Below, one piece after another: positions 55,567-64,000 of a DNA stretch of 64,000 nucleotides. This stretch comes from Mesohalobacter halotolerans (GTDB lineage Bacteria; Bacteroidota; Bacteroidia; Flavobacteriales; Flavobacteriaceae): positions 248,001-312,000 of the forward strand of contig NZ_SWMU01000003.1 in the NCBI RefSeq assembly GCF_006120725.1, in the 5' to 3' direction. The notes under the pieces were generated by a model. That model made no database searches. It was given only the letters and a program-made list of their open reading frames with translations, and was not told the origin of the DNA. How positions within the stretch are numbered: position 1 is the first letter of the stretch; the number at the start of each line of letters is the position of its first letter. The position numbers and the translations under genes were made by a program.

Positions 55567-56943
55567 TTATTTTGAAACAACTTTAGCTATTTGCTTATTT
55601 AAACTTCCATCATCGAAATCTATGTCTGAATTTGGACCATTTTGTATCTTTTTATTCATCAAATACACAAAAAGAAGAAATAGCACTAAGTAAACGATAA
55701 AAAACAAAATCAAAGAAAACAAGACTTGATTGGCTTGAACGCTTTTTGATAGGGCATCTGAAGTCCTAAGCAATCCATATACTACCCAAGGTTGGCGTCC
55801 CATTTCTGCGGTAAACCATCCAAATTGATTTGCTATTTGTGGAAGTAAGGCTGTGAATACAAAAGTCCACAACAACCATTTTTTCTCAAATAATTTGCCA
55901 CGCTTCCATTGCCATAAGGCAAATAAACTCAGAGCGATTAAAAACATACCGATAGCGACCATGATGTGGTAAAACTGAAAAATAGCATTGATTTGAGATG
56001 GCCGGTCTTCTTCTGGAAAGGTATTTAAACCCGTAACTTCTTCATCTAAATCCTGATACAACATAAAAGACAATCCACCAGTTAATTTTAAACCAGTTAC
56101 TTTTTGATTTTCCTTGTCAACCCAACCAAACAGATAAAGATCAGCTGGTGCTGATGCTTCAAAATGTCCTTCCATAGCAGCTAGCTTCGCTGGTTGATTT
56201 TCTGAAACGCCTTCAGCAGATTGATGACCAGTAAATAATTGAGCTAGAGAACAAATAGCCGCAACAACTAATGTAATTTTAAAGGCTTTTTTAGACAAGA
56301 CCACATAGCGACCTTTTAAAATATAATAGGCGTGAACACTTAAAATTAAAAAGGTTCCGGCCAGAAAAGCACCGAGCCAAACATGTGTTAACCGGTCAAC
56401 AGAAGAAGGATTAAATACCATTGCCCAAAAATCAACAATCTCAGCTCTGGCTTGCATACCTTCGCCAACAATATGATAACCAGCGGGCGTTTGTTGCCAG
56501 GAATTGGCCACGACAATCCAAACCACAGAAAACATCGATCCTAAAAAAACCGCCCATGTAGCAACTAAATGCACCCAAGGTTTGACACGGTTCCATCCAA
56601 ACAACAAAACCCCCAAGGCACTGCTCTCTAAAGCAAATGCAAAAATACCTTCAGCGGCTAAGGCGCTACCAAAAATATCACCGACATACCTGGAATACGT
56701 CGCCCAATTGGTGCCGAATTCAAATTCCATGACGATTCCAGTGACCACACCAACCCCGAAAGTAATTGCAAAAATTTTAGTCCAGAATTTTGCTAAAACT
56801 TCATATTTTTTCTTTTTTGAGCGCAGATACATACTTTCAAAAACTACCATAATCAATCCAATACCTATGCTTAATGGTGGATAGATGTAATGAAAAGCAA
56901 CTGTGAAAGCAAACTGGATACGGGAGAGAATTTCTACATCCAT
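55567..56943 (-). CDS. cydA: Cytochrome bd quinol oxidase subunit I
   Basis: A 458-residue haem-bearing subunit. The axial haem ligand region is [15 protein letters not shown] (His18), the quinol-site Q-loop part is [18 protein letters not shown], and the periplasmic Glu-rich helix [19 protein letters not shown] is present. The protein is of the short-Q-loop form. The promoter shares its operator and spacing with the flavoprotein gene 2.7 kb away. No cydX or cydDC is adjacent. Confidence 0.94.
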   Translation of the reverse strand: MDVEILSRIQFAFTVAFHYIYPPLSIGIGLIMVVFESMYLRSKKKKYEVLAKFWTKIFAITFGVGVVTGIVMEFEFGTNWATYSRYVGDIFGSALAAEGIFAFALESSALGVLLFGWNRVKPWVHLVATWAVFLGSMFSVVWIVVANSWQQTPAGYHIVGEGMQARAEIVDFWAMVFNPSSVDRLTHVWLGAFLAGTFLILSVHAYYILKGRYVVLSKKAFKITLVVAAICSLAQLFTGHQSAEGVSENQPAKLAAMEGHFEASAPADLYLFGWVDKENQKVTGLKLTGGLSFMLYQDLDEEVTGLNTFPEEDRPSQINAIFQFYHIMVAIGMFLIALSLFALWQWKRGKLFEKKWLLWTFVFTALLPQIANQFGWFTAEMGRQPWVVYGLLRTSDALSKSVQANQVLFSLILFFIVYLVLFLLFVYLMNKKIQNGPNSDIDFDDGSLNKQIAKVVSK

Positions 56944-56956
56944 AAGCTTTTTTTTA

Positions 56957-57000
56957 CAAAGTTAATAGATGTAGTAAAGAGACAATGCAACTCAAGTTAC
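56957..57000 (-). promoter_or_regulatory. Operator plus promoter of cydAB
   Basis: On the minus strand GTAACTTGAGTTGC (56987-57000) is followed after exactly 22 nt by TAACTTTG (56957-56964), a perfect TAnnTTTG, 13 nt before the cydA start. One base differs from the palindrome before the flavoprotein gene. The centre falls near -41, which fits an activating Crp/Fnr dimer. Confidence 0.7.
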
Positions 57001-57024
57001 AAACCAATGTTAAATATGAATTGT

Positions 57025-57753
57025 TTAATCATTAATCTTAAAATTAATCGGCAAGCCAAAAATCACATCGACGGGTTGTAAGCGTTGCTTACCGGGAATC
57101 ATTTTAGGAAGTTTTTCTATTACCCGTTGCGCCTCAGCTTTAAGTTTGGGGTGTGATGTTCGAGCGCCCATAAAAATAACTTCACCTGTACGTGAAACCT
57201 TAAACTGAGTAAATATTTTGTGTTGCCCTTCCAAGCCTAATTCTGATGCGAGTTGAGTATCAAAATGTTTGCCTATAAATTTAAATAACTTTCGACTCAT
57301 ACAGGCTTTTCTGTTGTCGTTGTCTTTGTATTTTTCGCAACCGGGAAATATGGGTACGTCCTGGACAATATCAAATGGAAGTTCTTTGGGGTCTTCGTTT
57401 ATGATAGTATCTAATTCTTTTAAAACTGTATCCGGGTCAAAATCCGTTTTTGGCTCTTCAAATAAAGGTTTGTCTGGGGTCTCTGTGTTGTCATCAACTT
57501 GTTTAAATTGATATATTGGCTTTCTTTGTTTTGTCTGAGATACCGGTTCAAGTTCCTTTTTGGGTAACTTAACCACAGGCATTTCTTCAAAAAACATGAC
57601 TTCAGTTTTTACTTTTTCATCCTTTATCGGTTTGGTATAAGATTTCCATTCTACAGAAATGAGTAATAAGACTAAAACGATACTCAATCCGATTTGGAAA
57701 TATAGGATTCGGTTTTTGTTTAAATTCTTATTAGGATTCTTTTTGACTTGCAT
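57025..57753 (-). CDS. Energy transducer TonB-family protein
   Basis: A 242-residue protein with a basic N-terminus, one membrane helix (about residues 17-36), a Pro/Lys/Glu-rich periplasmic spacer and a C-terminal TonB domain (FTQFKVSRTGEVIFMGARTS, AQRVIEKLPKMIPGKQR, PVDVIFGLPINFKI). The FPGCEKYKDNDNRKAC block is typical of flavobacterial TonB proteins. It transmits the proton-motive force of ExbBD to TonB-dependent receptors. No exbBD is adjacent, so it probably is one of several copies. Confidence 0.85.
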   Translation of the reverse strand: MQVKKNPNKNLNKNRILYFQIGLSIVLVLLLISVEWKSYTKPIKDEKVKTEVMFFEEMPVVKLPKKELEPVSQTKQRKPIYQFKQVDDNTETPDKPLFEEPKTDFDPDTVLKELDTIINEDPKELPFDIVQDVPIFPGCEKYKDNDNRKACMSRKLFKFIGKHFDTQLASELGLEGQHKIFTQFKVSRTGEVIFMGARTSHPKLKAEAQRVIEKLPKMIPGKQRLQPVDVIFGLPINFKIND

Positions 57754-57969
57754 AATATGTAATTTTTAAAATTAGACAATATTGTATCTCAGTGCGTGAG
57801 CACTGTTTACATTCAACAAGCCATCCGGATAGCTTTAGTAATTATTTAACAATAACGATGCCATACCTATATTTAAATTGCTATTTGCTGATTTACTGAA
57901 TTTTACGAATGCGGTATTAATGCCTAAAATTTTGTATTTTTAAATAATACAACCAACCATTGTTTTTCT

Positions 57970-58476
57970 ATGGATATCGATAAAACCGTTAAACTCAGAC
58001 CGAGATTTAGATATTACACAGATAAAAAGAAAACTGTCCTACTTGAGCGTATTAAAAAATTAAAGACAGAATACAGCTCAAAGTTTAGAGTCAAATTATC
58101 TGGTAATCATATTTGGATTCATCATGCTAGATCTCGAGAAAAAATATTTACACCTCACTTACACTTAGAATTGGTTGAAGGTGACTATGAACTACCTAAC
58201 AAACTCTTGGTTAAAGGACTTTATAGCCCGAACTCGTCATATTGGACGATGTTTATGTTTTTACATTTTATTTTGGCAGGTTTGTTTATAGTATTTGCGA
58301 TAATGGTGTATACGAAATCTGTTTTAGATGAAAACTATGCACTTTATGTGTATTTAATGGGTTTTGTCGTTTTAGCTTGGCTAGGTCTTTATGTTTTTGC
58401 TCGGTATAATAGAAAACGCGGCTTATCACAAGCCTATGAGCTGGAAAAAGTTTTTAAGGAATGGGTGAAAAAGTAA
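57970..58476 (+). CDS. Hypothetical protein with two transmembrane helices
   Basis: A 168-residue protein. The soluble N-terminal half (KTVKLRPRFRYYTDKKKT, KLSGNHIWIHHARSREKIFT) is basic with a strand-rich pattern, and two hydrophobic helices follow at about residues 91-112 and 122-143. The C-terminus is charged. I do not recognise the family. It starts 25 nt before the broken CPBP gene and shares its direction. Confidence 0.6.
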   Translation: MDIDKTVKLRPRFRYYTDKKKTVLLERIKKLKTEYSSKFRVKLSGNHIWIHHARSREKIFTPHLHLELVEGDYELPNKLLVKGLYSPNSSYWTMFMFLHFILAGLFIVFAIMVYTKSVLDENYALYVYLMGFVVLAWLGLYVFARYNRKRGLSQAYELEKVFKEWVKK

Positions 58477-58500
58477 TAATTTTATTGAAATAATCAACAA

Positions 58501-59298
58501 ATGACAATTCTGAAAGGGTTTTTATTGACTTTGTTGCTATTCCTAATAACCGGTTTCTTGCAAATTGGATTAACATATACGTTAATTCTTTTCGATAATT
58601 ACTATGAATTTAGTTCTATCCACAATGCCATAGTTTCAATTATATCTTACTTAACCGCTTATTTATTGATTTTTAAATTTTTCTGGAAAGAAAAACTAAA
58701 ATTAAAGGAGACGTTAAATTTCTGTCATATAGAACATGATACACTTTTATATATAGTTCTTATTATTTTTGGATTAAATCTATTCGATAAACCGTTTTGG
58801 GATATAAATAATATTTACGACTATTTCATTTACAGTGAAATAAAACTTTCTGCTAAAAATTATGATGGTTTCAGCGTTTATCATTCAATAAGATTAGTTC
58901 CCATTCTAATTATTTCTCCAATTTTTGAAGAATTATTTTTTAGAAAATTTTTCTCAAGAAACTATTCGAAAAATACAGTTTGAATATTAGTATAGTTCTT
59001 TCGAGTCTATTGTTTTCACTAATACATTGGGAAAAGCTAAATAATTTAATACCTACTCTTTTATTCGGTATAATTAGTGGTTTAATCTTTATAAAAACCC
59101 AACGAATAGTTTATTCAATTTTGATGCATTTTTTATTCAATTTAAATCATACAGCTTTTATACATCTCTGATTTTCCACTTGACTTCTACCTTGATAATT
59201 TGCAGTTTAATAGCAGTTATTGGTTGATTTCACTTTTTGGCGGATTTTTGGCATCTTTTGGAGTTTACAGGATATTAAAGAAGACATCTAAACATTAA
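58501..59298 (+). pseudogene. CPBP-family intramembrane protease, two frameshifts
   Basis: Three frames together encode one CAAX-protease-like membrane protein of about 265 residues. Frame one carries the helices and motif one EELFFRKFF and stops at TGA 58981. Frame two continues with ISIVLSSLLFSLIHWEKLNN (motif two, FxxxH) and the motif three helix LMHFLFNLNH, then stops at 59169-59171. The third frame gives SDFPLDFYLDNLQFN and ends at TAA 59296-59298. The breaks fit loss of one T in a T-run near 58980 and loss of a CT unit near 59166. Either a decayed gene or consensus errors. Confidence 0.75.
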
Positions 59299-59397
59299 GA
59301 AGTTAAGCCAATTAAGACTATCATTAAGTACTAATATTGTGAATCGAAAACCGATATTTTAAAAAGGCCAAAATTTTAAACTTTAAACTTTTTAACC

Positions 59398-60555
59398 CTA
59401 TTTAGAAATTACCTTAATCAAGCCCTTTACTTCTTCTGCGGTTTGTCTGGCAGTATTTAGATTTTTGTCGACAATGGTGACGTGCCCCATCTTTCTAAAC
59501 GGACGCGTTTGTGCTTTACCGTAGATATGTGGAATGACTCCTTTAAGTTCGAGAATTTTTTCAATGTTTTCATAATAGACATTGCCTTCATGATTTTCAT
59601 CACCAACCAAATTGACCATGACTGCGCCTACTTTGGATTCTGTAGAGCCTAAGGGTAAATCTAATACAGCTCTAAGATGCTGTTCAAACTGATTGGTAAA
59701 AGCACCTTCTATGCTGTAATGCCCGGAATTGTGTGGTCTTGGCGCAACTTCATTGACTAATATTTCATCATCTTGTGTTTGAAACAATTCAACTGCTAAC
59801 AAACCAACTTGTTCAAAAGCGTTAGAAACTTTTCTTGCCACCTCTTGAGCTTGTTTTGAAACATGATCATCAATTCTTGCAGGGCAAATGACATACTCTA
59901 CTTGATTGGCTGTTGGGTGGAATTCCATTTCAACCACAGGATAAGTTTTGGTTTCACCACTGACTGAACGGGCTACTATCACAGCTAATTCATTTTTAAA
60001 ATTAATTTTTTGTTCCAACAGACAAGGTGTATCCGGCAAGCTATCTATATCTGCTTCGGTTTTTAAGATGCTCACTCCACGACCATCATAGCCACCGGTT
60101 CGGCTTTTCCAGACGATAGGAAGTTGTATTTCCCCTTGTGTAAAATCTTTTAAAAGTTCTGATTTGTTGTCGTATAGTTTAAAAGGTGAAGTAGGTATTC
60201 CACTATCTTTGTAAAATTGCTTTTGAATACCTTTATCGCGTATACGTTTAAGTGTTTTGGCTGAAGGAAATACTTTTTTTCCAAGATTTTCAAGCGTTTC
60301 AAGAGCATCTACATTGACGTTTTCGATTTCAATAGTCAGCACATCAACGTCTTCAGCAAAATTGATGACGGTATCATAATTCATCAAATCACCTCGTACA
60401 AACTCATTACACGCTATTTTACATGGGGCTTCCGGATTTGGGTCAAGAACTTTGGTTTGGATATCAAACTTGCGCGTTTCGTATAATAGCATTTTGCCAA
60501 GTTGGCCGCCGCCAAGGATACCAAGTTTAAAATCTGATGAAAAATAATTAGGCAT
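59398..60555 (-). CDS. purK: 5-(carboxyamino)imidazole ribonucleotide synthase
   Basis: A 385-residue ATP-grasp enzyme. The N-terminal LGILGGGQLGKMLLYE, the ATP-binding IVWKSRTGGYDGRGVSIL, and ILVNEVAPRPHNSGHYSIEG are diagnostic of PurK. It makes N5-CAIR from AIR, ATP and bicarbonate in purine synthesis. The partner purE is not in the window. Complete. Confidence 0.95.
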   Translation of the reverse strand: MPNYFSSDFKLGILGGGQLGKMLLYETRKFDIQTKVLDPNPEAPCKIACNEFVRGDLMNYDTVINFAEDVDVLTIEIENVNVDALETLENLGKKVFPSAKTLKRIRDKGIQKQFYKDSGIPTSPFKLYDNKSELLKDFTQGEIQLPIVWKSRTGGYDGRGVSILKTEADIDSLPDTPCLLEQKINFKNELAVIVARSVSGETKTYPVVEMEFHPTANQVEYVICPARIDDHVSKQAQEVARKVSNAFEQVGLLAVELFQTQDDEILVNEVAPRPHNSGHYSIEGAFTNQFEQHLRAVLDLPLGSTESKVGAVMVNLVGDENHEGNVYYENIEKILELKGVIPHIYGKAQTRPFRKMGHVTIVDKNLNTARQTAEEVKGLIKVISK

Positions 60556-60681
60556 GTCTGGATTGATTAGTTTAAAAGTTAGTATTTAAAAAAGTCACTG
60601 TATAAATTGAAGCCACTATTTAATCTCATGTACCAAATTTTTTAAATATAGTTATGGTTAAAAAATATATACCATCTACAT

Positions 60682-60729
60682 TTCGACTCCGCTCAATGTT
60701 CAAAAAATTCTTCGACTCCGCTCAATGTT
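60682..60729. repeat. Two direct copies of a 19-nt intergenic repeat
   Basis: TTCGACTCCGCTCAATGTT occurs at 60682-60700 and again at 60711-60729, upstream of purK and downstream of the E1 gene. The reverse complement (CATTGAGCGGAGTCGAA) is a short sequence I know as widespread between flavobacterial genes. Function unknown. Confidence 0.75.
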
Positions 60730-60737
60730 TAAGGCAA

Positions 60738-63149
60738 TTAATAGAGTTTAGGATACTTAGCTGGTTTAAATTCATGCATTATAGCGTAAACTTTTTCAAA
60801 AATATCTTCAGTTGAAGGTTTTGAAAAATAATCGCCGTCTGTCCCGTATGCTGGTCGATGTGCATTGGCTGTTAAAGTTTGGGGTTGGCTGTCCAAATAG
60901 CGATAGGCGTTTTGTTTGTCGATAATATTTTGTAAAATGTAAGACGAAGCCCCACCGGGAACATCTTCATCAATAACCAATAACCGATTAGTTTTTTGAA
61001 CACTTTTTACAATATCGTGATTCAGATCAAATGGTACTAATGACTGAATATCGATAACTTCTGCATCAATATCTACTTCCTGTAACTCTTTTGCGGTTTG
61101 TTCAACTAGTCTCAGTGTTGATCCATAAGACACCAACGTAATATCTTTGCCTTCCTTTATGGTTTCTACAACTCCGACTGGGGTTTTAAACTCACCGAGA
61201 TTGTTTGGCATTTTTTCTTTGAGTCGATAGCCGTTTAGACATTCTACAATGAGAGCGGGTTCATCACTTTCTAAAACTGTATTGTAAAATCCTGCAGCTT
61301 GGGTCATATTACGAGGTACGAGAACATTCATACCTCTTATAAGATTCATGACTCCACCCATTGGTGAACCGCTATGCCAAATGCCCTCAAGACGATGACC
61401 ACGAGTTCGGACAATAAGAGGTGCTTTTTGTTTACCTTTTGAGCGATAATGAATCGTAGCTAAATCATCACTCATCGTTTGTAAGCCGTAAAGTAAATAA
61501 TCTAAATATTGTATTTCAGCAATAGGCCTAAGACCTCTTAAGGCCATACCAATACCTTGACCAATAATTGTTGCTTCTCGAATACCGGTGTCAGAAACTC
61601 TTATTTTACCATATTTTTTTTGAAGGCCTTCCAACCCTTGATTGACATCGCCAATTTCACCTGAATCTTCTCCAAAAACTAGGGTTTCCGGTCGAGTTTC
61701 TAATATTTTATCAAAGTTATCTCGTAATACAACCCTACCGTCAACCTCTTTAGTGTTGTCATCATAAGCAGGTGCTACTGCATCAATATTTGTTGCTTTC
61801 CATTCAGAATGGCTGTATAGATGGCTACTGTAATCAGGTTTAACTTCATTTGAAAAGCCATTGATCCATTGCACAAGTTCTGCTTTTACTTCATGCTTTT
61901 CGTGTCGGAGATAGCGTAAAACTTTTCGTGCAGAAGCAATAATAATTGATTTTAAAGGCTCGTCATTAGATTTTAATTCTGCTATAACAGGTTTGACAAA
62001 CGACCCGTTTTCAGATGTTTTTACAAGGCGTTCTAAAACAGAAATCAATTCTTGACTTGCTGTTTTTGCCCTCTTTCCAAAAGCCTTCCATGCGGCTTGT
62101 TTTCCTTTTCTGACTTTACTCTTAATTTCTTTTTCTAACTGATCTAAATCTTCTTCAGTTGCAATTCCATTTGAAATCATCCATTGTCTCATTTGAAGAT
62201 TACAATCGTGTTCGCGCTCCCAATTGAGTCGCTCTTTAGATTTATAACGTTCATGAGAACCCGACGTAGAATGTCCTTGAGGTTGGGTCACCTCAATAAC
62301 GTGAATTAAAACAGGGACATGTTGCTCTCTAGCAATGGTTTCTGCTTTTTGGTAAGTTTCAATCAAATTTACATAATCCCAACCTTTAACCACTAAGATT
62401 TCATAGCCGTTTGTTCCTTCTTCTTTTTGAAAACCTTGGAGTATTTCAGAGATATTTTCTTTAGTTGTTTGATATTTGGCAGGTACTGATATACCATAAT
62501 CATCATCCCAAACGCTTATCACCATAGGCACTTGCAAAACACCGGCAGCATTGAAGGTCTCCCAAAACAAACCTTCACTTGTACTTGCATTTCCTATGGT
62601 TCCCCAAGCTATTTCGTTACCGTCTCGAGAAAATTTTTGGGCATCAATATTTTTTTCTTCTCGATACACTTTTGACGCTTGAGCCAGACCCAATAATCTT
62701 GGCATCTGACCTGCGGTTGGTGAGATATCCGGGCTAGAATTTTTTTGTTCGTTCAAGTTTTTCCATTGACCTTTTTCATCTAAACTGTGGGTCATAAAAT
62801 GCCCACCCATTTGACGCCCGGCAGACATAGGCTCTTGTTCAATATCAGTATTGGCGTACAATCCGGCAAAAAATTGTTCGATAGTCAAATGTCCAATAGC
62901 CATCATAAAGGTTTGGTCACGATAATAACCTGATCGCCAATCTCCATTTTTGAAGGCTTTGGCCCAAGCAATCTGTGGTACTTCCTTTCCATCTCCAAAT
63001 ATTCCGAATTTGGCTTTACCTGTTAAAACCTCTCTTCGGCCCAGTAGACTGCACTCTCTACTCGTTACTGCTATTTTGTAATCTTCTACAACTTGTTTTT
63101 GAAATTCTTCAAATGACAGTTCTTTATCTTGTACTTTTACTTGCGACAT
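60738..63149 (-). CDS. Fused 2-oxoacid dehydrogenase E1 (alpha-beta) component
   Basis: An 803-residue thiamine-diphosphate enzyme in which E1-alpha (about 1-380) and E1-beta (about 460-803) are fused. The alpha part has the cofactor motif region WGTIGNASTSEGLFWETFN and QPQGHSTSGSHERYKS; the beta part has VFGEDSGEIGDVNQGLEGL and TRGHRLEGIWHSGSPMGG. Flavobacteria use this fused form for branched-chain or related 2-oxoacids, decarboxylating the substrate and acylating the E2 lipoyl group. E2 and E3 are not nearby, and the exact substrate is not given by the sequence. Confidence 0.88.
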   Translation of the reverse strand: MSQVKVQDKELSFEEFQKQVVEDYKIAVTSRECSLLGRREVLTGKAKFGIFGDGKEVPQIAWAKAFKNGDWRSGYYRDQTFMMAIGHLTIEQFFAGLYANTDIEQEPMSAGRQMGGHFMTHSLDEKGQWKNLNEQKNSSPDISPTAGQMPRLLGLAQASKVYREEKNIDAQKFSRDGNEIAWGTIGNASTSEGLFWETFNAAGVLQVPMVISVWDDDYGISVPAKYQTTKENISEILQGFQKEEGTNGYEILVVKGWDYVNLIETYQKAETIAREQHVPVLIHVIEVTQPQGHSTSGSHERYKSKERLNWEREHDCNLQMRQWMISNGIATEEDLDQLEKEIKSKVRKGKQAAWKAFGKRAKTASQELISVLERLVKTSENGSFVKPVIAELKSNDEPLKSIIIASARKVLRYLRHEKHEVKAELVQWINGFSNEVKPDYSSHLYSHSEWKATNIDAVAPAYDDNTKEVDGRVVLRDNFDKILETRPETLVFGEDSGEIGDVNQGLEGLQKKYGKIRVSDTGIREATIIGQGIGMALRGLRPIAEIQYLDYLLYGLQTMSDDLATIHYRSKGKQKAPLIVRTRGHRLEGIWHSGSPMGGVMNLIRGMNVLVPRNMTQAAGFYNTVLESDEPALIVECLNGYRLKEKMPNNLGEFKTPVGVVETIKEGKDITLVSYGSTLRLVEQTAKELQEVDIDAEVIDIQSLVPFDLNHDIVKSVQKTNRLLVIDEDVPGGASSYILQNIIDKQNAYRYLDSQPQTLTANAHRPAYGTDGDYFSKPSTEDIFEKVYAIMHEFKPAKYPKLY

Positions 63150-63168
63150 TCTATGTTTCTTTAGGTTA

Positions 63169-63176
63169 CAAATATA
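63169..63176 (-). promoter_or_regulatory. Putative -7 promoter element of the E1 gene
   Basis: On the minus strand TATATTTG matches TAnnTTTG and lies 19 nt upstream of the E1 start. A TTG is present upstream but closer than the usual spacing. Confidence 0.45.
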
Positions 63177-63319
63177 CTATTTTTCAATCAATTTGTTATG
63201 TTGTGAAATGACTTCAAAATTAGATATTCTACAATTGAAAGTATATTCTTTCTATATTATTTATTATATTTTTAATTAAAATGGAAAAAACTGTTTTTTA
63301 TTTAATGATTTAATCTCAT

Positions 63320-64000
63320 TTATTGCTTTGCTAAAGCCTTTAAAAATGATCTGACTTCCTCTACGTGTTTTACATAATATTTGGCGTTGGTTTTTCTAAT
63401 TCCAACTTTAATCGTATGCGCCTCGTCAGGCAAATCTTCAAACATATATTCATCGGTCCAGTCGTCGCCAATAGCTATGATGTTATCAAAGGTTTTTTCC
63501 TTAAGCACCTGCAAAGCTGCGTAACCTTTACTAACTTTTGTACTCTTAACTTCGACTACTTCCTTTCCATGAAAGACAGATAAATCTGTATTTGAGGTTA
63601 AACTTGTTAAAACGGTATTGATTTCAGTTACCCGTTTTTCGCCCATTTCTATATCTGCAGCACCATAATGCCATGCTAGCGAAAATCGGTTCACATCTAA
63701 ATACGATCCCGGTGTTCTGTCCACAAAAGTTTCCAATACCGGTATAACATCTTCCATCCAATCTGTTTTTAGAGCTTCAAGCTCTGTCCAAATGTTGTGT
63801 TTTCGATAAAATGCCCCGTGGTCTGATATCAGTCTATAATCGGTATCAGCAAACCATTTTTGAAAATCTTCATTTTTACTACAACTCGTAATACATATTT
63901 CTAGTTTAGGGTTTTGAGAAACATTTGATAAAATTTCATAAAGCGCCTCATCTGGCTTTTTGTCTTCAACATTGTCCTTATAATCTACCAAAGTACCGTT
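63320..64000 (-). CDS. Trehalose-phosphatase domain (HAD family), N-terminus cut by window edge
   Basis: The frame is open to the right edge, so only the C-terminal 226 residues are seen. HAD features: the start of motif I reads Asn-Gly-Thr-Leu-Val (63986-64000), then ITSCSKN, SDHGAFYRK, KSTKVSKGYAALQVL and IAIGDDWTDEYMFEDL. These are typical of trehalose-6-phosphate phosphatase, which in Bacteroidota is often fused behind a trehalose-phosphate synthase; the upstream synthase part would lie outside the window. It would make trehalose as compatible solute. The Asn in motif I is unusual (see findings). Confidence 0.8.
   Translation of the reverse strand, partial: NGTLVDYKDNVEDKKPDEALYEILSNVSQNPKLEICITSCSKNEDFQKWFADTDYRLISDHGAFYRKHNIWTELEALKTDWMEDVIPVLETFVDRTPGSYLDVNRFSLAWHYGAADIEMGEKRVTEINTVLTSLTSNTDLSVFHGKEVVEVKSTKVSKGYAALQVLKEKTFDNIIAIGDDWTDEYMFEDLPDEAHTIKVGIRKTNAKYYVKHVEEVRSFLKALAKQ

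Noticed and set aside
58975-58990. Programmed -1 frameshifting in the CPBP gene
   Set aside because: The site reads ACAGTTTGAATA, which is not a slippery heptamer, no downstream pseudoknot is evident, and a second break follows within 200 nt, so mutation or error is more likely.

Overview
The window is AT-rich, densely coded DNA from a member of the Bacteroidota, most likely the Flavobacteriaceae. The evidence is the complete gliding/type IX secretion core operon gldK-gldL-gldM-gldN, promoters of the Bacteroidota form (a TAnnTTTG -7 element), a 6S RNA gene between zapA and rny, a fused two-domain 2-oxoacid dehydrogenase E1, and several flavobacterial families (DUF983, DUF1569, DUF2851, nucleoid-associated NdpA-like protein). 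I cannot name a genus from sequence alone.

Layout. 1-5.6 kb (minus): a cell-surface polysaccharide block with an EptA-type phosphoethanolamine transferase cut by the left edge, a family 2 glycosyltransferase with a disturbed N-terminus, DUF1569, an O-antigen flippase and an S41 protease lipoprotein. 5.8-11.4 kb: a periplasmic M16 protease, then ribonuclease Y, 6S RNA, zapA and two small proteins. 11.4-19 kb: a tripartite RND efflux operon and an ABC-F ATPase. 19-29 kb: DUF983, an FAD oxidoreductase, gldNMLK, an arginase-fold protein and topA. 29-36 kb: serine dehydratase, isocitrate dehydrogenase, a LysR regulator and small poorly known genes. 36-42 kb: NdpA-like protein, YidC, a membrane methyltransferase, a Crp/Fnr regulator with a cysteine cluster, RuvB and a short-chain threonine dehydrogenase. 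42-47 kb: hydrolases, a PIN-domain toxin-antitoxin pair, DUF2851 and aroQ. 47-50.5 kb: ribosomal/translation cluster rplM-rpsI-rpsB-tsf. 50.5-57.8 kb: a glycosyltransferase, a FabH-like enzyme, a 45-residue membrane protein, a frameshifted sulfide:quinone-oxidoreductase-like flavoprotein, a structured intergenic repeat, cytochrome bd oxidase and a TonB. 58-64 kb: a broken CPBP protease, purK, the fused E1 and the C-terminal part of a trehalose-phosphatase cut by the right edge.

Most notable signals. The promoters of the sulfide:quinone-oxidoreductase-like gene and of cydAB carry the same 14-base palindrome, each exactly 22 nt upstream of a perfect TAnnTTTG element. This is the geometry of class II activation by a Crp/Fnr protein and implies co-regulation of two quinone-linked respiratory enzymes. 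A 13-bp closed, roughly 180-nt 6S RNA is visible between zapA and rny. A multi-hairpin intergenic element lies between cydB and the flavoprotein gene. Three genes (glycosyltransferase near 2.35 kb, flavoprotein near 54.0 kb, CPBP near 59.0 and 59.17 kb) show reading-frame breaks, which are either real decay or consensus errors in short repeats. Several proteins keep a fold but appear to have lost the usual catalytic residues: the arginase-fold protein next to gldK, and a thioredoxin-like protein with WSGPI in place of WCxxC.
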